This document shows, in pieces, positions 1 through 8,950 of a stretch of 64,000 nucleotides of DNA. Source of the DNA: Clostridia bacterium (lineage in GTDB: Bacteria; Bacillota; Clostridia; Oscillospirales; CAG-272); assembly GCA_017403155.1 (NCBI GenBank), contig JAFQOP010000007.1:53889-117888 (forward strand). The letters are read 5' to 3'. The position numbers were made by a program, and so were the translations under genes. Every line of letters begins with the position of its first letter. Within the stretch, counting starts at the first letter, position 1. The notes beneath the pieces are model-generated. The model was not told where the DNA came from. It saw only the letters and a program-made list of their open reading frames with translations, and ran no database searches.

Positions 1-96
1 CTGTGAGTAAAGACCCTCGGCAAGATCCTCGGGGTGCATTACCGCGCACCTGGAGCAGGGGGAGGTGTGCGTGTGCAGCTGATATCTGTATTTCAT
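1..96 (-). CDS. PHP-domain protein, N-terminal fragment
   Basis: Reading leftwards from an ATG at 94-96, 32 codons stay open to the window edge. The translation contains LHTHTSPCSRC near residues 7-17, the His-x-His signature that opens PHP phosphoesterase domains, where the histidines bind catalytic metals. GGAGACGGAAG just upstream provides a ribosome site. The rest of the gene is outside the window, so the substrate (histidinol phosphate, a nucleotide, or another phosphoester) cannot be told. It follows the S24 repressor gene on the same strand with a 13-base gap, so the two may be co-transcribed. Confidence 0.6.
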   Translation of the reverse strand, partial: MKYRYQLHTHTSPCSRCAVMHPEDLAEGLYSQ

Positions 97-109
97 TGTC
101 TTCCGTCTC

Positions 110-715
110 CTATATAACGCGACTCTGGAAGGCTACCGCCTTGCCGATAATCTTGATTGAACTGAGCTCCTCGCCAACGTAAACGAGCGGTGCGTAGCGC
201 GCATTCTCGGGCGAGAGAATGAGCTTGCCCTCCTCGGGGTAGTAGTAGACCCTCTTCAGCGTTGCCTCGTCGTCGATTATAACCGCGCCTATCTCGCCGT
301 TTTCCACCGTGTCCTGCGAGCGGATAAAGACTATATCTCCGTCGAAAATTCTCGCACCCGTCATCGAGTCACCGTGTGCCCTGAGGCAGAAGTCAACGTC
401 CATCCCCTCCTCAACCACCACGAAGCTGTCGTGCTCCTCGCAGGCAAGGATGGGCTTGCCACAGGCAATCTCACCGATGAGCGGCACCCTCTTCATAGTG
501 ACGGGCATGCCCTCGCGGCTGACCCAGCCCATAAGCTCACTCGGTGTTGTTCCGAGCGCCTCCGCAAGGAGAACTACCTTCTCGGGGGGCACGTTTGCCA
601 CGATTCCGTTCTCATACTTAAATATAGTCTGCTTGCTTGTGCCGAGTCTTTTTGCAAGCTCCTCCATTGTCATTCCCTTTTCTTTTCTCAGCCTTTTGAG
701 ATTGTTTGATAGCAT
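110..715 (-). CDS. XRE-family repressor with S24 (LexA-like) self-cleavage domain
   Basis: A 201-residue protein. Residues 4-62 form an XRE-type helix-turn-helix (TMEELAKRLGTSKQTIFKYE). Residues 78-200 form an S24 peptidase domain of the LexA/UmuD/CI group, with the nucleophile Ser117 in HGDSMTG and the general base Lys154 in ATLKRV. The likely scissile bond is Cys85-Gly86 in EIACGKP, as in UmuD, rather than the Ala-Gly of classical LexA. In this family, DNA damage and RecA-assisted autocleavage inactivate the repressor. Because the DNA-binding domain is XRE rather than the LexA winged helix, it may be a host SOS-like regulator or a domesticated phage repressor. A strong GAGGAGG site precedes the ATG. 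It diverges from the two small genes at 966-1582, and palindromic sites lie over both promoters. Confidence 0.85.
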   Translation of the reverse strand: MLSNNLKRLRKEKGMTMEELAKRLGTSKQTIFKYENGIVANVPPEKVVLLAEALGTTPSELMGWVSREGMPVTMKRVPLIGEIACGKPILACEEHDSFVVVEEGMDVDFCLRAHGDSMTGARIFDGDIVFIRSQDTVENGEIGAVIIDDEATLKRVYYYPEEGKLILSPENARYAPLVYVGEELSSIKIIGKAVAFQSRVI

Positions 716-770
716 GCGCCCCTCCTCTTTCCGACAAGGTGTATGTCGCTTTTTTCATCATTACATAATT

Positions 771-799
771 ATATTACCACAAAGTAACTTGTTATGCAA
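771..799 (-). promoter_or_regulatory. Promoter of the S24 repressor gene
   Basis: On the minus strand, TTGCAT (794-799) is separated by 17 bases from TAATAT (771-776). The spacer contains TAACAAGTTA, a relative of the palindrome at 838-852, which suggests the repressor controls its own synthesis. Confidence 0.6.
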
Positions 800-837
800 T
801 ACTTTTTCCGAATTTTGTCGAAATATTTTTTGAAAAA

Positions 838-852
838 TAACTTGACAAGTTA
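838..852. promoter_or_regulatory. Perfect 15-bp palindrome, probable operator of the S24 repressor
   Basis: TAACTTG-A-CAAGTTA is a perfect inverted repeat overlapping the -35 box of the rightward promoter. A related site, TAACTTGTTA, lies at 785-794 inside the leftward promoter. A third inverted repeat, GTAAC-N7-GTTAC at 873-889, lies just past the rightward -10 box. The placement fits repression of both divergent transcripts by the adjacent HTH protein; this is inference from position and symmetry. Confidence 0.6.
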
Positions 853-871
853 CATTTCTTTATGCTATCAT
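842..871 (+). promoter_or_regulatory. Promoter of the two-gene small operon
   Basis: TTGACA at 842-847, an 18-base spacer, then TATCAT at 866-871. The -35 box lies inside the 838-852 palindrome, so bound repressor would block RNA polymerase. Confidence 0.6.
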
Positions 872-965
872 AGTAACGCGATAGGTTACTTCTGCCCCGT
901 GAATGAACTTATCAAGTGACAAAAATCGACTGAAGCAAAGGAATAACAAAAGAAGGGAAGATAAA

Positions 966-1280
966 ATGTTTGTAAGATTCGATAGCTCCGACGGACTTCC
1001 GAGTGCTATCTACCGCCGACATGAGGAAATACTCAGCGATATATCAAGAATAAAGGAAAGCATCAGCGAGGTGAACGAGCGAGTAAACCTGCGCTCTCTG
1101 GTGCTGGACATGCTCTCCGACGAGAGAATGAAGGATGACCCCGAGTATTTCGCAGCAGAGCTCGAGCAAGCGATTAGGGAGGCAAACGATGCAAAGGAGC
1201 GGCTTCTTTTGCTCGAGGATGAGCTGCATGAGCTTATGATAGAATTGAGGGAAACGAAATGGGTGCTTGGTATAGTATGA
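966..1280 (+). CDS. Small coiled-coil protein of unknown function
   Basis: The start is placed at the ATG at 966, which has GAAGGGAAG five bases upstream; an upstream in-frame ATG at 903 lacks such a site. The 104-residue product is highly charged and helical, with long stretches rich in Glu, Arg and Leu (for example LLLLEDELHELMIELRE), typical of a coiled coil. There is no membrane segment, signal peptide or recognised domain. It overlaps the next gene by 22 bases and lies downstream of a palindrome-controlled promoter facing the S24 repressor. It is therefore probably induced when that repressor is cleaved. I do not recognise the family. Confidence 0.6.
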   Translation: MFVRFDSSDGLPSAIYRRHEEILSDISRIKESISEVNERVNLRSLVLDMLSDERMKDDPEYFAAELEQAIREANDAKERLLLLEDELHELMIELRETKWVLGIV

Positions 1281-1582
1281 CGGACAGCCTCTCGACCCTC
1301 GTCGGTGCTCTGTGCGCGGATTACTCGCGTCGGGCAGAGCTCATACGTGAGGGTGGACTGAAGACAAGGGTGTATAACGAGCTTCGCTATCTGAATTACA
1401 AGATCCGCGAGGCAACGTGCGAGATAGTGGGGGAGGAGCGCGCCGACCTCTTTATCCGCGAGATAGGGGGAAGGATAGGCTACGCCAAATCGGGCGTGGA
1501 TGATATATCCGAGACCACCTACAAGGAAACGAAGAGGGAGGTGAAGCTAGGTATAGCGAGACGGCTGTATCTTCTGAATTAA
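1259..1582 (+). CDS. Small helical protein of unknown function
   Basis: A 107-residue charged, mostly helical protein without membrane segments or a known motif. The ATG at 1259 is preceded by GAGGGAAA. A second possible start at 1277 would overlap the upstream stop as ATGA but has no clear ribosome site. It shares 22 bases with the preceding gene, so the two are translationally coupled and likely act together. The operon seems to end here, because spoIIAA begins 129 bases later with its own ribosome site. Function unknown; control by the S24 repressor is inferred from context. Confidence 0.55.
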   Translation: MGAWYSMTDSLSTLVGALCADYSRRAELIREGGLKTRVYNELRYLNYKIREATCEIVGEERADLFIREIGGRIGYAKSGVDDISETTYKETKREVKLGIARRLYLLN

Positions 1583-1711
1583 ATTTTTTCTCCCTCTCGG
1601 TTTGACATTATTCGTCCGTCCACCTGTGGTAAACTTATTCGGGAGCGAGAGCATTCGCTCCGCAAAAGGAATATCAATGCAAAGTTTTAAACAAAAAAAC
1701 GGAGAACAAAA

Positions 1712-2035
1712 ATGCAAACCACACTTAAGATTGTTGCCAACGAGGATAAGCTGCGCGCATATCTGCCGCGCGAGCTTGACCACCATGCTGCCCGACCGAT
1801 AAGAGAGGTGCTTGACCGCCGCCTCTTTGAGGAGAAGCCGACTGTGCTCATTCTCGATTTTTCGGGTGTCGAATTTATGGACTCCTCGGCTATCGCTCTG
1901 ATAATAGGACGGGCGAGCGCCTGCGAGAGTCTCGGAGCCGCGGTAATTCTCACGGGACTGTCCGAGCATCAGAAAAAGCTTGTGCGCCTCTCGGGCGCCC
2001 TTCGCACGAAGAACGTATCTATCACAGAGGTATAA
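1712..2035 (+). CDS. spoIIAA: Anti-sigma-F factor antagonist SpoIIAA (STAS domain)
   Basis: A 107-residue single STAS domain. The segment VLILDFSGVEFMDSSAIAL carries the DSS motif whose serine is phosphorylated by SpoIIAB and dephosphorylated by SpoIIE. Unphosphorylated SpoIIAA releases sigma-F from SpoIIAB in the forespore. CGGAG lies 7-11 bases before the ATG. The order spoIIAA, spoIIAB, sigF, with gaps of 3 and 14 bases, is the canonical spoIIA operon and implies endospore formation. No clear sigma-H promoter could be assigned in the 129-base upstream gap. Confidence 0.92.
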   Translation: MQTTLKIVANEDKLRAYLPRELDHHAARPIREVLDRRLFEEKPTVLILDFSGVEFMDSSAIALIIGRASACESLGAAVILTGLSEHQKKLVRLSGALRTKNVSITEV

Positions 2036-2038
2036 AAA

Positions 2039-2482
2039 ATGAAAAGAATAATAAATGAAATGAAGCTTCGTCTCATCGCAAGAGGAGAGAACGAGAGCGT
2101 CTGCCGAGCAATTATCTCAGCCTTCGTTGCCGAGCTCAACCCAACGGTGGAGGAGCTGTGCGACATTCGCTGTGCCGTCAGCGAGGCGGTGACCAACTGC
2201 GTCGTCCACGCATATCCCGACAGGGGAGGAGAGCGCCGCGATTACATATACATATCCGTTCGCCTCTATGACACGCGCGAGGTAAGCGTCGAGATATCTG
2301 ACAGAGGTGTTGGCATCGAGAACGTCGAGCTGGCGCGTCAGCCCTCCTACACGACGGGAGAGGCGAGCGAGAGATGCGGTATGGGCTTTCTTGTGATGGA
2401 GAGCTTTACGGACGCCATGACAGTAAAATCAAAGCCCGGACGAGGTACGACCGTACTCCTGAAGAAAATACTCAAGCCCTGA
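2039..2482 (+). CDS. spoIIAB: Anti-sigma-F factor and serine kinase SpoIIAB
   Basis: A 147-residue GHKL-fold ATPase. The N box is seen around AVSEAVTNCVVHAY (about residues 45-58), the G1 box as ISDRGVGI, and the G2 region as GMGFLVMESF. The protein binds and holds sigma-F and phosphorylates SpoIIAA. Length and motifs match the Bacillus and Clostridium proteins. It starts three bases after the spoIIAA stop, so the two are translationally coupled, keeping the stoichiometry needed for partner switching. Confidence 0.93.
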   Translation: MKRIINEMKLRLIARGENESVCRAIISAFVAELNPTVEELCDIRCAVSEAVTNCVVHAYPDRGGERRDYIYISVRLYDTREVSVEISDRGVGIENVELARQPSYTTGEASERCGMGFLVMESFTDAMTVKSKPGRGTTVLLKKILKP

Positions 2483-2496
2483 CCCAAAAGGGGAAT

Positions 2497-3234
2497 ATGG
2501 AAATAAAGGATAAGTCGACGTCCGTCTGGGACGCCAACACCGAGCTTTTGCAGAGATACAGGAGAGGGGACCGCGATGCGGGGGAGGAGCTCGCAAGGAT
2601 AAACTCCCCTCTGGTTTATAGCATTGCCGCCCGTTTTCGTTCGCGGTGCGACGACTTTTCGGAGCTTGTCGAGGCGGGGAATATCGGACTTGTCAAGGCT
2701 ATGAACAGCTTTGACTTTGAGCGCGGCTGCGTTTTCTCTACCTATGCGACTCCGCTCATATTCGGTGAGATACGGCGGCTTTTGCGCGACGGTGGCATCA
2801 TCAAGGTCTCAAGGGAGCAGAAGAAGCTCTCCGCCCTCCTCGGAAAGGAGCGGGAGCGCAGGCTTCAGACGGGCGAGCGCTGTGACATTGCCTCAATTGC
2901 CGAAGCCGTTGGCGTCAGTCGGGAGGATGCTGCTGCGGCGTTCTTCGCCTCGACTCCCGTCAGCTCGCTCGACGAGCCGCAGGGCACCGACGAGGACTCG
3001 CGCTCTGCCCTTGACACGGTATATGACGATGAGTCCGAGACGCGTGCCTTTGAGGGGCTGGCGCTCCGTATGGCAATCGACCGCCTTGGCGAGCTGGAGA
3101 GAAAAATTGTAATTCTTCGCTTCTGGCGCGACCTCTCCCAGCTTGAGGTTGCCCGTATGCTCGGACTGTCTCAGGTCAAGGTGTCAAGAGAGGAGAAAAA
3201 AATTCTGGCAAAGCTGCGGCGTTCGATGACCTAG
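2497..3234 (+). CDS. sigF: Forespore sigma factor sigma-F
   Basis: The start is taken at the ATG at 2497, four bases after AGGGG; the longer open frame begins inside spoIIAB and is not credible. The 245-residue protein has region 2 (LVEAGNIGLVKAMNSFDFER, with the core-binding and -10 recognition helices), region 3, and region 4 with a helix-turn-helix (LSQLEVARMLGLSQVKVSRE) at the C terminus. It directs the first forespore-specific regulon. It follows spoIIAB by 14 bases. Confidence 0.93.
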   Translation: MEIKDKSTSVWDANTELLQRYRRGDRDAGEELARINSPLVYSIAARFRSRCDDFSELVEAGNIGLVKAMNSFDFERGCVFSTYATPLIFGEIRRLLRDGGIIKVSREQKKLSALLGKERERRLQTGERCDIASIAEAVGVSREDAAAAFFASTPVSSLDEPQGTDEDSRSALDTVYDDESETRAFEGLALRMAIDRLGELERKIVILRFWRDLSQLEVARMLGLSQVKVSREEKKILAKLRRSMT

Positions 3235-3299
3235 CCGCGTCAGAGGGGTGCGCCGGAGGCTGCCAAATGTTAATAAATTGTGAAAAATAAGGAAATCTA

Positions 3300-3328
3300 T
3301 TGATTTTCACAGCGGTCGTCTATATAAT
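3300..3328 (+). promoter_or_regulatory. groESL promoter
   Basis: TTGATT at 3300-3305, a 17-base spacer, and a perfect TATAAT at 3323-3328. The CIRCE element begins 11 bases downstream, so repressor binding would cover the transcription start. Confidence 0.8.
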
Positions 3329-3339
3329 ATATTCAGTGG

Positions 3340-3366
3340 TTAGCACTCGAAGCTTGAGAGTGCTAA
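3340..3366. promoter_or_regulatory. CIRCE operator (HrcA site)
   Basis: TTAGCACTC, nine bases, then GAGTGCTAA: a perfect match to the CIRCE consensus. It lies between the groESL promoter and groES. HrcA binding here represses chaperonin synthesis and is relieved by heat; hrcA itself is not in the window. Confidence 0.96.
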
Positions 3367-3392
3367 ATATTACAGTATCGGAGGATAAAAGA

Positions 3393-3677
3393 ATGAAGCT
3401 TAAACCCTTATTTGATAAGGTTGTATTAAAGAGAATCGAGGCGCAGGAAAAGACCGTGGCGGGAATAATTCTTCCCGACTCCGCAAAGGAGAAGCCCGAG
3501 GTGTTCGAGATAATCGCGGTTGGCCCCGGCGCTGTGGTAGACGGCAAGACCGTCCCCGTCAGTGTCAAGGTCGGCGAGAAGGTTATCGCCGCAAAATACA
3601 GTGGCACCGAGATAAAGCTCGAGGGTGTTGAATACACCGTTATATCCGAGAGCGATATACTTGCAGTTGTAGAATAA
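3393..3677 (+). CDS. groES: Co-chaperonin GroES
   Basis: The start is the ATG at 3393, which has GGAGG at 3380-3384; the longer frame would run through the promoter and CIRCE. The 94-residue product has the Cpn10 fold hallmarks: KPLFDKVVLKR at the N terminus, the flexible mobile loop around EKTVAGIILPDSAKEKP, and the VGPG turn. It forms the heptameric lid of the GroEL chamber. It is followed 20 bases later by groEL. Confidence 0.97.
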   Translation: MKLKPLFDKVVLKRIEAQEKTVAGIILPDSAKEKPEVFEIIAVGPGAVVDGKTVPVSVKVGEKVIAAKYSGTEIKLEGVEYTVISESDILAVVE

Positions 3678-3691
3678 ACGAAAAGAGGTAA

Positions 3692-5323
<1,632 letters not shown>

Positions 5324-5351
5324 AAAAAGCGCCTCATAAGGGCTAAAGCAG

Positions 5352-5395
5352 AAAAAATGCAACGCACAGGACACACCGACTGCGTTGCATTTTTT
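5352..5395 (+). terminator. groESL terminator
   Basis: AAAAAATGCAACGCA and TGCGTTGCATTTTT form a long stem with a 14-base loop ending in a U-tract, 28 bases after the groEL stop. Confidence 0.85.
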
Positions 5396-5437
5396 ATGTC
5401 CTTTTTTCTCTCGGCAGGACGAATGTTGTTCATAAAC

Positions 5438-5466
5438 TTGACATATTTCTGCTTTTGTAGTATAAT
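5438..5466 (+). promoter_or_regulatory. Consensus promoter
   Basis: TTGACA at 5438-5443, exactly 17 bases, then TATAAT at 5461-5466: full consensus. It drives the VTT-PlsC fusion gene and probably the permease behind it. Confidence 0.85.
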
Positions 5467-5513
5467 GCAGTTAAATATATAAAAACAAAAATGCTCCGAA
5501 AGGTAAAAATCGT

Positions 5514-7436
5514 ATGACGGTAGCAAAGAAAAGAGCACTCAAGATTTCTCTTTTGCTCGGTTTTTTTATAATTCTCGGACTGATTATATATATGCTTCTC
5601 TCGGGTGAGAATGCCGATCTGATAAAGAGTGTATTCACCGAGGACCTCACAAGAGACGAGATTCGTGACAGACTGATTGACGTCGGTATCCGCGGATATC
5701 TGACGATAGCTATACTGGCAATGCTCCAGGTTGTCCTGACCTTCCTGCCTGCCGAGCCCGTGCAGGTCATCGGCGGCATCGCCTTCGGCTTTGTGCGCGG
5801 TGTCATCGCCTGCATAGCGGGCGTCATCGTCGGCAATACCATAATATTCATACTCTATAAGATATACGGCACAAGACTCAACAACTTCTTCGACAAGAAC
5901 CTCGAGCTCGACCTCAACAAGGCGAATCACTCGGGCAAGCTCGCCGCTGTCGTATTTCTCCTCTACTTCCTCCCCGCAATACCCTACGGCATGATTTGCT
6001 TCTTTGCCGCCTCCACGAGAATGAAGTATCCGAGATATATTACCCTCACCGTCCTCGGTGCGATTCCCTCTGTGTGTATCGGTGTCGGACTCGGTGACCT
6101 CGCCCTCTCAACGGGCTGGATAGTCACGGGCATAATACTCTTCGTGGTGGTGACCCTTCTTATCATAATGATGGTAAAGAAGGATGCAATCATGGCGTGG
6201 ATAAACAAGATAATCCGCAAGCTCTCGGAGCCCCACAGCACCAAGACCGTTGTAAAAAAATATTCCTCCGTAAGGCTCTATATCCTTGCCGCAATTGCGC
6301 GCGCGGTTTTCTTCTTCAAGGGCATCAGGGTGCGCCTTTACAACAAGGCAGGGCAGCTTAGCCGTCCCTCGATAGTTTTGTGCAATCACGGCTCCTTCTT
6401 CGACTTCGCCTACTCGGGGCTTCTGATAAAAAAATATGCCCCCAACTATATTGTAGCCAGACTCTACTTTTGCAACCGTACTCTTGCAAGAGTCCTGCGC
6501 GCACACGGCACCTTCCCGAAGAGCATGTTTACTATGGACCTCGAGAGTGCCAAGAACTGCCGCAGAGTGCTGAGGAGCGGCGGAGTTCTCGCATTTATGC
6601 CCGAGGCGAGACTTTCCACCGTGGGCAAATTCGAGGATATTCAGCCGTCGACCTACGCATTTCTCAAGCAGGCGGGCGTCGACGTATATACCGTTAAAGT
6701 CAACGGCGACTATCTCTGTGACCCCAAGTGGGGACACGGGCTTCGCCGCGGCTCGCTCGTTGAGGCAACCCTCGAGCAGCTTATAAGCGCGGACGAGCTT
6801 CCCGCCCTCACAACCGAAGAGATAGCTACCCGTGTTGAAGAAAGGCTCTCATACAACGAGCTCGAGTGGCTCGACTCTCATCCCGAGGTGCACTACAAAT
6901 CAAAGAGGCTTGCCGAGGGACTTGAAAACGTGCTTGCCATCTGTCCGCGCTGCGGTGCAAGGCACGCCCTCCGCACAAGGAGGCGCACCGTCAGCTGCGA
7001 GAAGTGTGGTATGACACTCGAGATGAATGACCGTTATGCCTTTGTCGGTGACGCTCCCTTCAGGAATTTTGCCGAGTGGTATGACTGGCAGTATGCCAAG
7101 CTCTCCGACGAGATTCTTAACGACCCGACCTACACCCTCACCGACAGGGTGACGCTGAAGCTCCCCTCCACCGATGGCAAAAAGCAGCTGCGCGTGGCGG
7201 GCGAGGGCGAGTGCACACTCTCTCGCGACGGACTTGTCTATAAGGGGACTATGGACGGCGAGACGGTGGAGCTTTGCTTCTCCATGAATGAGATGTACCG
7301 CCTTCTTTTCGGTGCGGGCGTGAATTTTGAGATATACAGAGCACAGACCATATACTTCTTTGTTCCGACGGAGCTGCGCAGTGCCGTAACGTGGTACATG
7401 GCAAGTAAGATTTTGAAGGATTCCTCAGTCCAATAA
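5514..7436 (+). CDS. Fusion of VTT membrane domain, PlsC-type acyltransferase and zinc ribbon
   Basis: A 640-residue multidomain protein. Residues 10-30 form a first membrane helix. About residues 60-225 form a TVP38/TMEM64-type (VTT, DedA-like) membrane domain with several helices. Residues 260-430 resemble 1-acyl-glycerol-3-phosphate acyltransferases: the HX4D catalytic pair is His292/Asp297 in NHGSFFDF, and FMPEARLS at 361-368 matches the third acyltransferase motif. Cys477, 480, 495 and 498 (CPRC and CEKC) form a treble-clef-like zinc ribbon, followed by an unassigned C-terminal domain. A role in membrane phospholipid synthesis or remodelling, joined to lipid scrambling or transport, is inference. 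It has its own consensus promoter and a GAAAGG ribosome site. Acyl donor and acceptor cannot be told. Confidence 0.75.
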   Translation: MTVAKKRALKISLLLGFFIILGLIIYMLLSGENADLIKSVFTEDLTRDEIRDRLIDVGIRGYLTIAILAMLQVVLTFLPAEPVQVIGGIAFGFVRGVIACIAGVIVGNTIIFILYKIYGTRLNNFFDKNLELDLNKANHSGKLAAVVFLLYFLPAIPYGMICFFAASTRMKYPRYITLTVLGAIPSVCIGVGLGDLALSTGWIVTGIILFVVVTLLIIMMVKKDAIMAWINKIIRKLSEPHSTKTVVKKYSSVRLYILAAIARAVFFFKGIRVRLYNKAGQLSRPSIVLCNHGSFFDFAYSGLLIKKYAPNYIVARLYFCNRTLARVLRAHGTFPKSMFTMDLESAKNCRRVLRSGGVLAFMPEARLSTVGKFEDIQPSTYAFLKQAGVDVYTVKVNGDYLCDPKWGHGLRRGSLVEATLEQLISADELPALTTEEIATRVEERLSYNELEWLDSHPEVHYKSKRLAEGLENVLAICPRCGARHALRTRRRTVSCEKCGMTLEMNDRYAFVGDAPFRNFAEWYDWQYAKLSDEILNDPTYTLTDRVTLKLPSTDGKKQLRVAGEGECTLSRDGLVYKGTMDGETVELCFSMNEMYRLLFGAGVNFEIYRAQTIYFFVPTELRSAVTWYMASKILKDSSVQ

Positions 7437-7458
7437 AGCTTTGAAAGAGAGGCATCAT

Positions 7459-8910
7459 ATGAAAGATAAGTGCAGAAAGGAAAAGGCGTTTACCAACATA
7501 GGACTAAAATCCTGCGTGAGCGTCGTAATAATACTTCTCGTCGTGCTTGCTATAAGCGGCGCGCTCTCCTACTTTATCCCCCAGGGCTCGTTTGAAACCG
7601 CCGTCGACGCAGACGGAAATGATAAAATTATTCCGGGAACCTATCACTCCGACGGTGTGATAGACGGAATTGCCATCTGGCGTGTTATCACCGCACCCGT
7701 GCGAGTTTTCTTCACGGGAGATTGGCTGAATATCGTAATGATTTCCGTATTCCTTCTCGTTATGAGCGGAGTGTTTAATCTTCTGGAGAAGACAAACGGA
7801 ATTAAGGTGCTCATCGGCAGGATAATGCGAAAGCTGAAGGACAAGGGCGCACCCGTCGTATGCCTTTCGGTGCTTGTGTTTATGCTCTTCGGCTCCTTCT
7901 TCGGTATGTTTGAGGAGCTCACCACTCTTATCCCCATTATGGTTATGTTTGCCCTCTCGATGGGAATGGATACAATGACGGGCGTGGGCGCCTGCATGCT
8001 TGCCGCCTGCTTCGGCTTTTCTGCAGCCATAACCAACCCCTTCTCGGTCGGACTCGTTGCCCAGGAGGCGGGAGTCGGTCCTCTCGAGGGCGTGTGGCTT
8101 CGTATAGTTTTCTTCGCTATAATATATGCCATTGTCTGCGTATTCCTTATGCTTCATCTTCGTAAGATAGAGCGCGACCCCACTTCATCCCCAACCTATG
8201 AGGCAGACCTGGAGAAGAAGGCAAAGCTCGAGGAAATGCCTGCCGAGAAGATAGAAAACTCGGACAGAATTTTCCGCACCTACGCTATCTTCTTTATCGC
8301 GCAGATGCTCGTTCTTATACTCGTTGCATCCGTGCGCGCTATATCGGGCCTTGCGATTCCCATCCTCGCGGTGAGCTTCCTTGTCGGAGGTATCATAGCG
8401 GGTCTATCAGTCACAGAGAGAAAGTCGGACACCTTCCGCTATATGCTGAAGGGTGCGGCGGCAATGCTTCCCGCCGTCCTTATGATAGCTCTCGCATCCT
8501 CGGTCAGCCTTGTGCTTGCCGAGAGTGGGATACTACACACGATAATGAACTCGGTCATTGTCCTTCTTGACGGCAAGAGCAAGTTCTTCTGCGTGCTTCT
8601 GATTTACTTCCTGATACTTTTCCTCCAGCTCTTTATCGGCTCCGCATCTGCAAAGATAAGGCTCGTTATGCCCATCGTAATGCCGATTTGCGCAGCTCTT
8701 GGAATCTCGCCTGCGATTGTAATTCTGGCATACTGTATGGCGGATGGCTTTACCGACGTAATTATTCCCACCAATCCCGTGCTTCTCGTCGGACTCTCGA
8801 TGGCAAACACCACCTACGGCAAGTGGGTGAGGTGGACGTGGAAGCTGCAGCTTATCGTATTTGCCCTCACAATAGGCGTACTCTATTTTGCCTGCGCGAT
8901 AGGCTATTAA
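7459..8910 (+). CDS. YfcC/DcuC-family permease
   Basis: The start is the ATG at 7459, with GAGAGG seven bases upstream, in preference to an in-frame TTG at 7441. The 483-residue protein has about 12 hydrophobic helices, an N-terminal cytoplasmic basic stretch, and an extracytoplasmic loop after helix 1 (FIPQGSFETAVDADGN). This is the layout of the YfcC and C4-dicarboxylate (DcuC) carrier families, whose members move dicarboxylates, amino acids or peptides. Substrate not assignable. It lies 22 bases after the acyltransferase fusion gene, so it is probably in the same transcript, and ends at a strong terminator. Confidence 0.75.
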   Translation: MKDKCRKEKAFTNIGLKSCVSVVIILLVVLAISGALSYFIPQGSFETAVDADGNDKIIPGTYHSDGVIDGIAIWRVITAPVRVFFTGDWLNIVMISVFLLVMSGVFNLLEKTNGIKVLIGRIMRKLKDKGAPVVCLSVLVFMLFGSFFGMFEELTTLIPIMVMFALSMGMDTMTGVGACMLAACFGFSAAITNPFSVGLVAQEAGVGPLEGVWLRIVFFAIIYAIVCVFLMLHLRKIERDPTSSPTYEADLEKKAKLEEMPAEKIENSDRIFRTYAIFFIAQMLVLILVASVRAISGLAIPILAVSFLVGGIIAGLSVTERKSDTFRYMLKGAAAMLPAVLMIALASSVSLVLAESGILHTIMNSVIVLLDGKSKFFCVLLIYFLILFLQLFIGSASAKIRLVMPIVMPICAALGISPAIVILAYCMADGFTDVIIPTNPVLLVGLSMANTTYGKWVRWTWKLQLIVFALTIGVLYFACAIGY

Positions 8911-8913
8911 ATT

Positions 8914-8950
8914 AAAAATCCGTTGGCAAATGATGCCAACGGATTTTTTT
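8914..8950. terminator. Bidirectional terminator
   Basis: AAAAATCCGTTGGCA and TGCCAACGGATTTTTTT form a stem with a short loop. It ends the permease transcript on the plus strand and, with its A-tract, can end addB on the minus strand, whose stop codon overlaps it. Confidence 0.85.
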
